Positions 1 through 7,420 of a DNA stretch of 8,074 bases are shown here, one piece after another (position 1 is the stretch's first letter; the number at the start of each line of letters is the position of its first letter). Source of the stretch: CAIJXO01 sp964485905 (GTDB taxonomy: Bacteria; Patescibacteriota; Minisyncoccia; Phycocordibacterales; GWA1-40-21). The translations under genes and the position numbers were made by a program. The stretch is from NCBI GenBank assembly GCA_964485905.1, contig CAZAJY010000027.1, positions 1 through 8,074 on the forward strand. The letters run 5' to 3'. A model generated the notes under the pieces. That model ran no database searches, was not told where the DNA came from, and saw only the letters and a program-made list of their open reading frames with translations.

Positions 1-2
1 GC

Positions 3-212
3 GAAGATGAAGCCAAACGTTATAATCCGTTTGTTAATTGCTTCACTTTCAACGGTTGGCTCAAGAACGGCTACGTCGTCCGCAAGGATGAAAAAGCCAT
101 TCGGTCTTTCATTATCGTTGAGAAGAAAGACAAGAAAACCGGAGCGGTAGTTGAAAGACGACCGAAAACGATTTACCTTTTTTACGAGAAACAGGTTGAA
201 GCGCAAGCTTAA
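3..212 (+). CDS. 3' end of an ArdC-like ssDNA-binding/anti-restriction protein (partial)
   Basis: An open frame enters from the left edge and runs 69 codons to a TAA at 210-212; the start lies outside the window. The visible part contains TFNGWLKNGYVVRKDEKAI, which resembles the TF-x-W...G-x-x-V-x-K-G-E-K-x core of the ArdC N-terminal domain, a ssDNA-binding fold found in anti-restriction proteins of plasmids and conjugative elements. After it come a lysine-rich hairpin-like stretch, the strand TIYLFYEKQ and a short polar tail, EAQA. The usual GEK is DEK here. Base composition is about 43% GC, clearly higher than the roughly 30% of the operon that follows, so it probably belongs to the surrounding replicon or element rather than to the defence operon. 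The strong hairpin just downstream closes its transcript. The family assignment rests on motif recall only; another small DNA-binding domain is possible. Confidence 0.6.
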   Translation, partial: EDEAKRYNPFVNCFTFNGWLKNGYVVRKDEKAIRSFIIVEKKDKKTGAVVERRPKTIYLFYEKQVEAQA

Positions 213-220
213 TAAATTTA

Positions 221-253
221 GGAGTTAATCCTTCGGGATTGACTCCTTTTTTT
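221..253 (+). terminator. Rho-independent terminator after the ArdC-like gene
   Basis: The arms GGAGTTAATCC (221-231) and GGATTGACTCC (236-246) pair over 11 positions with a single G-U wobble. They enclose a stable TTCG tetraloop (232-235) and are followed at once by seven T residues (247-253). The hairpin begins eight bases after the upstream stop codon. It should end the transcript of the left-hand gene and so separate it from mod. Confidence 0.93.
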
Positions 254-349
254 GTATAGACAATGAACATTTTAATATAGTTTTATTATGAAATATTTAA
301 ATTCACTGTTTTAACCAATTTTTAGGCTAATAAAGTATTGATTTTTCCC

Positions 350-398
350 TTGTATTTTAGCAAAAATTGTGTTATTTTGAATTTATAAATAAACAAAT
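350..398 (+). promoter_or_regulatory. Weak promoter candidate upstream of mod
   Basis: The spacer between the terminator and mod (254-398) is very AT-rich and holds no credible gene; the only ATG-initiated frames in it are eight codons or fewer. A TATAAA hexamer at 384-389 would place the start of transcription near 396, giving an almost leaderless mRNA with ATG at 399. It has no good -35 at normal spacing. An alternative is TTGTAT (350-355) with TATTTT (373-378), 17 bases apart. Both match the sigma-70 consensus only partly. A promoter is needed here because a terminator lies just upstream, but its exact position is a guess. Confidence 0.25.
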
Positions 399-2429
399 AT
401 GAATTCATTAATTTACGAGTTGCCAAAAATTATTGATGAGGGCAAAAAAGAGGTAGAAAGAATATTGGAACGCCTCTCTAGCTCTAATAAGATATCACTC
501 CAAACGAATGAGGTTGTTTTGCCGTCTAAAGATAGTGATAACTTGTGGAGCGGACGCCTACCTAAAGATGAAAATAAGGATTGGATGAATCGTCTTGTTT
601 ATGGCGATAATCTTTTAGTTATGCAGGCTTTGCTTGCCGGTGACCCTGAATCAGGATTACCATCAATGCGGGGTAAAGTTGATTTAATCTATATCGATCC
701 TCCGTTTGATAGTAAGGCTGATTACAGAACCAAGGTTTCTTTGCCAGGTGTTGATCTGTCTCAAAAGCCGACTGTTATTGAACAGTTTGCTTATGCTGAC
801 ACATGGAAAGACGGAACTGTTTCATATTTAAAAATGCTTTATCCAAGACTAGCTTTGATGAAAGAGCTTTTGTCTGATAAAGGGTCTATTTATGTTCATA
901 TTGATTGGCACATTGGTCATTATGTAAAAATATTATTAGATGATATTTTTGGAAAAAATAATTTTAAAAATGATGTCGTTTGGAGAAAAAGAAATATACC
1001 TAACGCTCAATCAAAATTTTATTCCCAGGTTTATGATAATTTGTTTTTTTATACAAAGACAAATAACTATATTTTTAATAAAATTTATGTTCCTCTCGAG
1101 GAAAAACAAAAACAACCTTATAGACTAGAAGATGAAAAAGGTAAGTTTCGTTTAATTATGATAGAGGCTAGAGGGAGGCAAGCATCTTCCGGTAGAAGAA
1201 GCTTTGAATGGAGAGGAAGAACAGCACAATATTTATATTCCTCTGAAAAACTCGACGATTTTTTTAATCGAGGATATATATATGGAGACGCCGAAAGTGG
1301 ATATTCTAAAAAACAATATTTAGATGAAGTCGAAGGAATATTAGCTACCAATATATGGATTGATAAAGATGTGTCCCCAATACAGGGTGGTTCGAATGAA
1401 TTTATAGAATATGATACTCAAAAACCCGAAGGATTATTGGAGAGGATAATAAATGCTTCATCTGATGAAAATTCCTTAGTTGTTGATTTTTTCGCTGGCT
1501 CTGGAACAGCTGGGGCTGTTGCTGAGAGACTTAGTAGAAAATGGATAATGTCTGATATAGGAAAGCCAGCCAATTTAGTAATGAGAAAAAGATTAATTGA
1601 TCAAAATGCTAAACCATTCTTATACCAAGCAATTGGTGATTATCAAAAAGAAGCTTTGGCATCATCTAAGTTATATCGCCGCGTTGGTGATTTAGCCCAA
1701 GTTGTGATGCAGTTATTTGGCGCAATACCATTTGTTGATGACCAAAATCCTAATAAAAACTTAGGCTATATAAAAGATAGTAGGACTTTGGTTATGGTTG
1801 ATTCGCCAAGCAAGCTAACAGGATTAGCAACTTTAAAAAAGGCCGTTGAATATAAAAATTCTTATATGGGTGGTTGGAATAAGGTTGTTGTTTTGGGTTG
1901 GAATTTTACTTATGATATTACTGAAGCCATTCAATCTTTAAATGATAATAATCTTGAAGTTCTTGTTATACCTCCAGATTTATTAGATAAATTAAAAACC
2001 AAAGCTAGTTATAAAGATCTGATAAGTAGCGGTAAAATTAGATTTTCTTCTTTGCAATATTTATCGATTAAACCAATTCAAGTTGAAAGTGTTGGAGATG
2101 ATGAAAAAATAACTATTGAATTAGATAACTATGTTTTATTATCACCGGATAATATTCCGTTAGATGATAAGGATAAGGAAAAACTGAAAGAGCTAATCGC
2201 TAAAGATCCATTATCTCTCATTGAATATTGGAGTATTGACCCAGATTATGATGGCGAAACTTTTAGAAGTAAATGGCAAGACTATAGAGAAAATGAAGAA
2301 AATGATGGTGACCCTTATCACGTTATTAATAAAACGACATTAATAGCACCGAAAAAAGCTAATAGAAAAGTTTGCGTGAAGGCAGTCGATGTTTTTGGTT
2401 TTGAAAGTATTGTTGTTGAGTCTTTATAA
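399..2429 (+). CDS. mod: Type III restriction-modification DNA methyltransferase subunit Mod (beta-class, N6-adenine)
   Basis: This 676-residue protein transfers a methyl group from S-adenosylmethionine to adenine in a short asymmetric site and supplies sequence recognition to the Mod-Res complex. Motif order is that of beta-class enzymes: catalytic motif IV as DPPF (residues 100-103, in DLIYIDPPFDS), the following helix-strand block SDKGSIYVHIDWHIGHYVK (159-177), a variable target-recognition region (about 196-335), motif X YDTQKPEGLLERI (338-350), and the SAM-binding motif I VVDFFAGSGTAG (361-372). The fourth catalytic residue is Phe rather than the more usual Tyr. The C-terminal half (about 390-676) lacks catalytic motifs and is likely used for assembly; its end (about 607-676) looks beta-rich and contains FRSKWQDYR. 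The length fits the family (EcoP15I Mod is about 645). The start at 399 gives a normal N-terminal helix and has no Shine-Dalgarno sequence. The next gene begins 14 bases after the stop. Confidence 0.93.
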   Translation: MNSLIYELPKIIDEGKKEVERILERLSSSNKISLQTNEVVLPSKDSDNLWSGRLPKDENKDWMNRLVYGDNLLVMQALLAGDPESGLPSMRGKVDLIYIDPPFDSKADYRTKVSLPGVDLSQKPTVIEQFAYADTWKDGTVSYLKMLYPRLALMKELLSDKGSIYVHIDWHIGHYVKILLDDIFGKNNFKNDVVWRKRNIPNAQSKFYSQVYDNLFFYTKTNNYIFNKIYVPLEEKQKQPYRLEDEKGKFRLIMIEARGRQASSGRRSFEWRGRTAQYLYSSEKLDDFFNRGYIYGDAESGYSKKQYLDEVEGILATNIWIDKDVSPIQGGSNEFIEYDTQKPEGLLERIINASSDENSLVVDFFAGSGTAGAVAERLSRKWIMSDIGKPANLVMRKRLIDQNAKPFLYQAIGDYQKEALASSKLYRRVGDLAQVVMQLFGAIPFVDDQNPNKNLGYIKDSRTLVMVDSPSKLTGLATLKKAVEYKNSYMGGWNKVVVLGWNFTYDITEAIQSLNDNNLEVLVIPPDLLDKLKTKASYKDLISSGKIRFSSLQYLSIKPIQVESVGDDEKITIELDNYVLLSPDNIPLDDKDKEKLKELIAKDPLSLIEYWSIDPDYDGETFRSKWQDYRENEENDGDPYHVINKTTLIAPKKANRKVCVKAVDVFGFESIVVESL

Positions 2430-2443
2430 TAAATAATTTAAAT

Positions 2444-4108
2444 ATGACCGAAGAAGATTTACTAAAAAAATTATCAATACCAAAAGAGTCTGAAACACTT
2501 GAATTTAAAGAAGCAAAAGAGCAGATGTCTATTTTGGGTTCTGATGGAAAAGAAAAAAAGTCTTTGTATGGTTATTCTGTCGCCTTGGGTAATGAGGGCG
2601 GCGGACTTTTTATATTAGGCGTTAAAGATAAAATAAATTTAGAACTTGGTCGTCGTGATATTGTTGGCACTAATGCAATTCAAAATATTGAGCAAGCTAA
2701 AAGTCAAATATTTGAAAAATTAAAAAAGAGAATTGAAATAGAAGAATTTAATATTGAAAGCAAGAGGGTTCTTGTAATTAAAATACCATCACATCCAATA
2801 GGTGAAACATTTAGATTTTTTGGAGTTAATTTAATGAGATCTGGGGAAAATTTAGTAGAAATGGATGATACGACATTACGAAGAATTATAAATGAAGGGC
2901 AGATAGATTTTTCCTCGCAGGTAAATACAGAGTTTAAGATGGATGATTTAGACAATTTAGCTGTTGAGACTTTAAAAAATAAATGGGCTCAAAAATCAAG
3001 GAAACCGGAATATCAAAATATAAGTAATGAAGAAATTCTTAGAAAATTATTATTAATGCAAGATAATTTTTTAACCAATGCAGCAGTATTATTATTAGGC
3101 AAAGAAGAGGTGGTAACAAAATATTTTCCAAATTCTGAAATTTCGTTTGAGTGGCGTTTAATTGGGAATAAAACAGATAGTGATTTTAGAAAGTTTTATC
3201 GTCGACCATTTATTTTTCTTTATGAAGAATTGTGGAATGATATAAACGCTAGAAACCAAAGGATTCCTTTTAAACAAGGATTTATTGAATTAGATATATG
3301 GTCCTTTGACGAACAATCAATTAGAGAGGCTATTTTAAATGCTTTTGCGCACAGAGAGTATTTTAATCGAACTGAGCCTGTTTTTATTAAAATATCTCCA
3401 GAAGAATTTTCTATTAAAAGTCCTGGTGGTTTAGTACATGGCGTAACTACTGACAATATACTGTTTAGCGAGGGTAAGTGGAGAAACAGGTTATTAATGG
3501 AGGTTTTAGAAAAAATTGGCTTAGTGGAAAGGGCTGGTATTGGACTTGATAGAATATATACAAAAACTATTTCAGACGGCAAGGGAGCCCCAAACTTTAT
3601 TGGTACCGACAATGAGTATGTTGTTTTAAATATTCCAGCGAAGGTTCGAGATTTGAATTTTGTTTATTATTTAGAAAAAGTAATTAAAGAAAAGCAAATT
3701 GAACTTAACCATGTTAAAGATTTTATTGAGTTAGAAAAAATTAGAGAAGTTGGTAAAACTGATGATAAAAATCGTTTAGATTTCTTTTGGAAAAATAAGA
3801 TAATTGAAAAAACCGGAGTAGGTAAGGGAATGAAATATATATTAGCAAAAGATTTTTATGAGTTTATTGATAAGAAAAGTGAGTATACAAGAAAAAAATG
3901 GTTAAATAAGGAGGAGCAAAAAACTATTATTTTAAAATATTTAAAAGATCATAAAAAAGGCAGAGTCTCAGATTTTGCTAAATTATTTGAAGAAAAGAAG
4001 TTGACAAACCAACAAATTAATAGGTTGTTAAAAGAATTGAGTGATAAAGATGTATATTTTGAGGGTCCTCAAAGGTCAAAAAGTGCTTATTGGAGAATAA
4101 AAGAATGA
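2444..4108 (+). CDS. Schlafen/AlbA_2-domain protein with GHKL-like ATPase and winged-helix C-terminus (COG2865-like)
   Basis: The protein has 554 residues. Its N-terminal AlbA_2 (Schlafen) domain spans about 10-145, with the signature ESETLEFKEAK (15-25) followed by SVALGNEGGGLFILGVKD (45-62). E15, E20 and D62 sit where Schlafen RNases carry their three metal-binding carboxylates. A linker follows, then an ATPase-like domain of the HATPase_c_4 type (about 285-398) with an N-box EAILNAFAHRE (295-305), SPGGL (326-330) and GIGLDRI (365-371). The tail (about 400-554) looks like one or two winged helices; the second includes GRVSDFAKLF and LTNQQINRLLKEL. Families of this build are usually annotated as transcriptional regulators or simply ATP-binding proteins and are frequent in defence islands. 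It lies between mod and res, so a role in the restriction system is likely: regulator, assembly factor or nuclease effector. The domain calls are solid; the function is not known. Confidence 0.85.
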   Translation: MTEEDLLKKLSIPKESETLEFKEAKEQMSILGSDGKEKKSLYGYSVALGNEGGGLFILGVKDKINLELGRRDIVGTNAIQNIEQAKSQIFEKLKKRIEIEEFNIESKRVLVIKIPSHPIGETFRFFGVNLMRSGENLVEMDDTTLRRIINEGQIDFSSQVNTEFKMDDLDNLAVETLKNKWAQKSRKPEYQNISNEEILRKLLLMQDNFLTNAAVLLLGKEEVVTKYFPNSEISFEWRLIGNKTDSDFRKFYRRPFIFLYEELWNDINARNQRIPFKQGFIELDIWSFDEQSIREAILNAFAHREYFNRTEPVFIKISPEEFSIKSPGGLVHGVTTDNILFSEGKWRNRLLMEVLEKIGLVERAGIGLDRIYTKTISDGKGAPNFIGTDNEYVVLNIPAKVRDLNFVYYLEKVIKEKQIELNHVKDFIELEKIREVGKTDDKNRLDFFWKNKIIEKTGVGKGMKYILAKDFYEFIDKKSEYTRKKWLNKEEQKTIILKYLKDHKKGRVSDFAKLFEEKKLTNQQINRLLKELSDKDVYFEGPQRSKSAYWRIKE

Positions 4109-4115
4109 TATACAT

Positions 4116-4139
4116 TTTGATAGATTTTGAGATACATAA
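4116..4139 (+). repeat. 24-bp imperfect direct repeat, copy 1
   Basis: The pattern is TTTGATAGATT, six variable bases, TACATAA. The second copy is at 4203-4226, 87 bases downstream, with the same internal spacing; 20 of 24 positions agree. This copy overlaps the -35 hexamer of the promoter candidate for res, so a bound protein could affect transcription there. It may instead be a piece of duplicated sequence from a decayed gene. Confidence 0.55.
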
Positions 4140-4154
4140 TTTAAAAAATATAGT
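4127..4154 (+). promoter_or_regulatory. Promoter candidate for res and the downstream genes
   Basis: TTGAGA (4127-4132) and TATAGT (4149-4154) each match the sigma-70 consensus at five of six positions and are 16 bases apart. Transcription would begin near 4161, leaving a leader of about 75 bases before the res ATG at 4237. The gap before res is much longer than the other gene spacings here (14, 15 and 4 bases), which fits a separate internal promoter. High AT content makes chance matches common. Confidence 0.4.
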
Positions 4155-4202
4155 AAATACGGACAATTTATAGCAATTATAAATGATACACAAATAATAT
4201 TA

Positions 4203-4226
4203 TTTGATAGATTAAAAGTTACATAA
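4203..4226 (+). repeat. 24-bp imperfect direct repeat, copy 2
   Basis: This is the second copy of the TTTGATAGATT-N6-TACATAA element. It ends ten bases before the res start codon, inside the presumed leader of that message. Both copies lie in the same orientation and entirely within the 128-base gap between the AlbA_2 gene and res, apart from any coding constraint of those two genes. A pair of operator half-sites, an RNA-level site or the trace of a short duplication would all fit. Confidence 0.55.
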
Positions 4227-4236
4227 CGTTAATTAT

Positions 4237-7155
4237 ATGCCATCAGCAATAAGCATTGGAACAAGAGATATTCCTCTAAAATTAGCTAATTCAATAACTC
4301 AAAAAGTTAACGACTCTTGGGCGAGCGGAGAAATGTTGGCAAATGTTTCCTTAGTCACACAAGATTTATTAAAATATTGGTTTAAAGAGCCTCATACAGA
4401 TACCAGATATTTTAATTTTCATGAAGGACAAAGACAAGCGATTTTAAATGCAATATATTTACATGAAATTGTTGGCACTAAAAATGTTAAGGATGTTTAT
4501 GAAAATATAAATTTTGAATTATTACCGAATATTGATGTTATTGAATTAGCAAAAGAAAAATATAACATTCCAAAATATGCTATTAAAATGGCAACCGGAA
4601 CTGGAAAAACCTGGGTAATGCACGCTTTGATTATTTGGCAGTATTTAAATGCTAAATATGAAGTGGAAAAAAGTGGTAAATTCACTAAGAATTTTTGTTT
4701 AGTGGCGCCCGGTATTATCGTTTATGAACGATTACTTGATGCTTATTTAGGTAAAGAAAATGAGGCCCAGGAAAGGCAATTTGATAAATCCGATTTCTTC
4801 CAATTTAAAGACTTATTCATCCCACTTCAATATCGAGATGATGTTTTTGGTTTTATTCAAAATAGCGTTGCTAAAAAACATGAAATTGGGACAAAGGTGA
4901 CTGGAGAGGGGCTAATCGCAATTGCAAATTGGCACCTTTTTATGGAAAAAGAAGAAATGGAGGAAAATGACATTTCTCCATTGGATAGCCCAGAATCAAT
5001 ATTAAAAGACTTGTTACCAATAAGACCAGGAACATCAGGCGGCAACACATTAGACTCTTTAGATTCTAGCTATTTAAGCGGCAGAGAAGTTGATTATTTA
5101 GCAGAACTACCAGATTTAATGGTTATGAATGATGAAGCTCATCATATTCATGAAAATAAAGTTTATGGAGAAGTTAAGGAGGTTGAATGGCAAAAAAGTT
5201 TGAATAAAATTGCCAAGGTCAAAAGTGATAAATTTATCCAAATTGATTTTTCTGCGACTCCTTATGATGTAACGGGCAGCGGTCACAATCGTGTTAAGCA
5301 TTATTTTCCTCACATAATTGTTGACTTTGATTTAAAAACTGCTATTAGAAGAGGTTTGGTAAAGACGATTGCTATTGATAAAAGAAAAGAATTTACTGAT
5401 TTAACTCTTGATTATAATGCTGTCAGAGAAGGAAATATAGTTATTGGATTATCTGATGGACAGAAATTAATGCTTCGAGCTGGATTAAACAAATTAAGAA
5501 TACTCGAAGAAAATTTTGTTGAATTTACAAAAGATAAAGATGGTGTATCTAATAAGTATCCCAAGATGCTTATTATGTGTGAAGATAGATCAGTTTCGCC
5601 ATTAGTTGAAGATTTTATAAAAGAAAATGGCTATTCGGATGATGACGTTCTTAGAGTAGATACTGGTAAAAAAGGAGAAATCCCAGAAAGCGAATGGCTA
5701 ACTTTAAAACAGAAACTTTTTAATATTGATAAGCATCAAAATCCGAAAGTTATTGTTTCTGTTTTAATGCTTAGAGAGGGTTTCGATGTTAGTAATATTT
5801 GTGTTATCGTTCCGCTGCGTTCATCAACAGCACCGATATTATTAGAACAAACGATAGGTAGAGGCTTAAGGTTGATGTGGCGTGAACCAGAATATATTGA
5901 AATAAAAAATGATAACATTAAAAGGTTGTTAGTTGACAAAAGAGAGCCTAATAATTATTTAGATTTGCTAACAATTATTGAGCATCCAGCATTCGTTCAA
6001 TTCTATGATGACTTATTAGCCGAAGGCTTAATTGGTGAATTAGAATCTGATCCCGACGGTAAAGATGGTGTTTTAGGTGACATTTTAAGAGTTGGATTAA
6101 AAGAAAATTATAAAGAATATGATTTATTTTGGCCATTTATACTTAAAGAATCAGAGGAGGAATTGATTACTGGGGATGTCGGAATAGACAGCCTGGATCC
6201 ATTCACTGTTTATCCGTTGGAAGATTTAAAAAAGTTTTTTCAAAGAGACGGAGAAAGTTTTGTTTCCGAAGAAATGACTGTAAAAACAAGATTCGGAGAA
6301 TATACGGTTGATGCTAATTTATTTCAGTCACAAAGCTATAATGAGTATTTAGAAAAAATATTGAATGTCGTGGTAAATAGAATGGCTAAAGTTAGTGTTA
6401 GAAAAACAAAGACTTTCCCGGTAATGCAAATAAATAATCTAGAAATAGTTAAGGTTATTGATAGATATATTAAAACTAAACTTTTTTCAGCAGACTTTAA
6501 TCCTTTTATAGATAACAATTGGAAGGTTTTGTTGTTAAAAAATGGCATAGTTACACAACATATTGTAAAAGAAATAGCTAAGGTTATTATAGATATGCAA
6601 AAAAATGTTGAGGTTAGTGATGCTAAGATTGAAAAGAGATATTTTTCTGAGGTCTCAGAATTGAGGGTTAGAGAAAATTATTCACTGGAAATTACTAAAT
6701 CAATATATGAGCGCTTACCATACCCATCAAACAAGGGCGGTTTTGAAAAGGCAATGTTAGAATATGCTGATTCCGATGGAAAGGTTGAGGCTATAATGAA
6801 AGTTAATGAGTATTATCACAATTTTGCTAACATAATTTATATTAGAACCGATGGTTTCTTATCATTTTATTATCCTGATTTTATTATTAAAACGGCTGAT
6901 AAAATTTACTTAATTGAAACGAAATCGGATAAAGATTTGAATGATTCTAATGTTAAACAAAAGCAGCTAGCGACCCTCGACTGGATTAAGAGAATCAATA
7001 AATTGAATCCGGAAGATAGGATGGATAGAGAATGGGAATATGTTTTATTAGGCGAGACTCATTTTTATGGCCTAAAAGATAATGGCGCTTCTATTGATCA
7101 AATATGCCAATTAGCTAAAGTCAATGAGGCTCAAGTTGTTGGTAAATTGTTTTAA
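4237..7155 (+). CDS. res: Type III restriction endonuclease subunit Res (superfamily 2 helicase-nuclease)
   Basis: This 972-residue protein is the ATP-dependent motor and nuclease of the type III system; it acts with Mod and cuts DNA near the recognition site. Helicase motifs appear in order: Walker A MATGTGKTWVM (118-128), the Walker B DEAH box in NDEAHHIHE (298-306), motif III DFSATP (337-342), motif V LREGFDVSN (512-520) and motif VI QTIGRGLRL (538-546). The C-terminal PD-(D/E)XK nuclease has YYPDFII (878-884) and YLIETKSDKD (891-900), giving P880-D881 and E894-T-K896 with the expected spacing. The length is almost that of EcoP15I Res (about 970), and all key residues are intact, so the enzyme should be active. 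The start at 4237 gives a full N-terminus (PSAISIGTRDIPLKL) and has no Shine-Dalgarno sequence. A 128-base gap separates it from the AlbA_2 gene, whereas the next gene is 15 bases downstream. Confidence 0.95.
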   Translation: MPSAISIGTRDIPLKLANSITQKVNDSWASGEMLANVSLVTQDLLKYWFKEPHTDTRYFNFHEGQRQAILNAIYLHEIVGTKNVKDVYENINFELLPNIDVIELAKEKYNIPKYAIKMATGTGKTWVMHALIIWQYLNAKYEVEKSGKFTKNFCLVAPGIIVYERLLDAYLGKENEAQERQFDKSDFFQFKDLFIPLQYRDDVFGFIQNSVAKKHEIGTKVTGEGLIAIANWHLFMEKEEMEENDISPLDSPESILKDLLPIRPGTSGGNTLDSLDSSYLSGREVDYLAELPDLMVMNDEAHHIHENKVYGEVKEVEWQKSLNKIAKVKSDKFIQIDFSATPYDVTGSGHNRVKHYFPHIIVDFDLKTAIRRGLVKTIAIDKRKEFTDLTLDYNAVREGNIVIGLSDGQKLMLRAGLNKLRILEENFVEFTKDKDGVSNKYPKMLIMCEDRSVSPLVEDFIKENGYSDDDVLRVDTGKKGEIPESEWLTLKQKLFNIDKHQNPKVIVSVLMLREGFDVSNICVIVPLRSSTAPILLEQTIGRGLRLMWREPEYIEIKNDNIKRLLVDKREPNNYLDLLTIIEHPAFVQFYDDLLAEGLIGELESDPDGKDGVLGDILRVGLKENYKEYDLFWPFILKESEEELITGDVGIDSLDPFTVYPLEDLKKFFQRDGESFVSEEMTVKTRFGEYTVDANLFQSQSYNEYLEKILNVVVNRMAKVSVRKTKTFPVMQINNLEIVKVIDRYIKTKLFSADFNPFIDNNWKVLLLKNGIVTQHIVKEIAKVIIDMQKNVEVSDAKIEKRYFSEVSELRVRENYSLEITKSIYERLPYPSNKGGFEKAMLEYADSDGKVEAIMKVNEYYHNFANIIYIRTDGFLSFYYPDFIIKTADKIYLIETKSDKDLNDSNVKQKQLATLDWIKRINKLNPEDRMDREWEYVLLGETHFYGLKDNGASIDQICQLAKVNEAQVVGKLF

Positions 7156-7170
7156 TTATAATTTAATAAT

Positions 7171-7416
7171 ATGGAAAAAATTAATTTTACCGAGTATAAA
7201 CAAAAAATTCTTGACGCTCTAACAAGTAAGGGGAATCTTGGGATTGCGGAACCAGTCACTCTAATTGACGGTTTTATTAATCAGCCAATTAGCAATGAAT
7301 TATCTGGGAATATTGTTATTGGTGGGCCAGCAATTCCAATGATTATGTTGGTAGGAAATAATACAGGGAGAATTTATTTCTTTGCTTTAAAAGCTATTTT
7401 ACCAAATATACTTTAA
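7171..7416 (+). CDS. Small protein of unknown function in the type III R-M operon
   Basis: I do not recognise a named family. The 81-residue product begins with an amphipathic helix (MEKINFTEYKQKILDAL), then has an acidic and polar middle (IAEPVTLIDGFINQPISNEL) and ends with two likely beta strands or hydrophobic stretches, NIVIGGPAIPMIMLVGNNTG (47-66) and RIYFFALKAILPNI (67-80). The hydrophobic parts are broken by Gly, Pro and Asn, so a small soluble alpha/beta domain is more likely than a membrane helix. There is no signal peptide and no Cys or His motif. It starts 15 bases after the res stop and ends four bases before the membrane-protein gene, so it is almost surely co-transcribed and perhaps a partner of either. 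The orderly predicted structure and tight spacing argue for a real gene. An immunity, adaptor or sensor role would be a guess. Confidence 0.75.
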   Translation: MEKINFTEYKQKILDALTSKGNLGIAEPVTLIDGFINQPISNELSGNIVIGGPAIPMIMLVGNNTGRIYFFALKAILPNIL

Positions 7417-7420
7417 ATTT

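Larger units (their letters stand above)
4105..4173 (+). pseudogene. Possible remnant of a small gene overlapping the AlbA_2 stop (ATGA junction)
   Basis: An ATG at 4105 overlaps the TGA of the preceding gene in the classic ATGA coupling arrangement and opens a 22-codon frame beginning MIYILIDFEIHNLKNI, ending at TAG 4171-4173. The start resembles the first strand of NYN/PIN-like nuclease domains (I-D-F-E-N-V type, with the Asn missing here). A second stop-free stretch in another frame, 4140-4226, reads FKKYSKYGQFIAIINDT and on to a TAA, so one frameshift would join the two into about 40 residues. This may be a decayed or truncated gene between the AlbA_2 gene and res. In DNA this AT-rich, short open stretches do arise by chance, so the call is weak. 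A functional micro-protein is another possibility. Confidence 0.22.

Noticed and set aside
1118..1351. Minus-strand open frame of 77 codons inside mod, and other short frames of 60 to 83 codons inside mod, the AlbA_2 gene and res
   Set aside because: All overlap strongly supported genes with intact motifs, have no start context of their own and no protein-like pattern.
1041..2470. Runs of seven T or A (1044-1050, 1259-1265, 2464-2470) as phase-variation tracts
   Set aside because: The runs are short, expected in DNA this AT-rich, and the genes are in frame. There are no longer homopolymers or tandem repeats of the phasevarion type in mod.
3220..3612. 130-codon minus-strand open frame
   Set aside because: It lies wholly antisense to the ATPase-like domain of the AlbA_2 gene, has low-complexity Ser/Leu/Ile content and no recognisable motif, and is a shadow of the real gene.
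2429..4108. Recoding of TGA (code 4 or 25)
   Set aside because: The AlbA_2 gene ends at TGA with an ordinary C-terminus, and the frame closes again soon after, so TGA behaves as a stop. No internal TGA is needed in any gene.
4166..4184. ATTTATA / TATAAAT inverted repeat as a terminator or operator
   Set aside because: Seven A-T pairs around a five-base loop form no stable hairpin, there is no T tract, and such palindromes are common by chance in this gap.
4204..4236. TTGATA in repeat copy 2 as a second -35 hexamer for res
   Set aside because: No acceptable -10 lies at 15 to 19 bases downstream, and transcription would begin after the res start codon.
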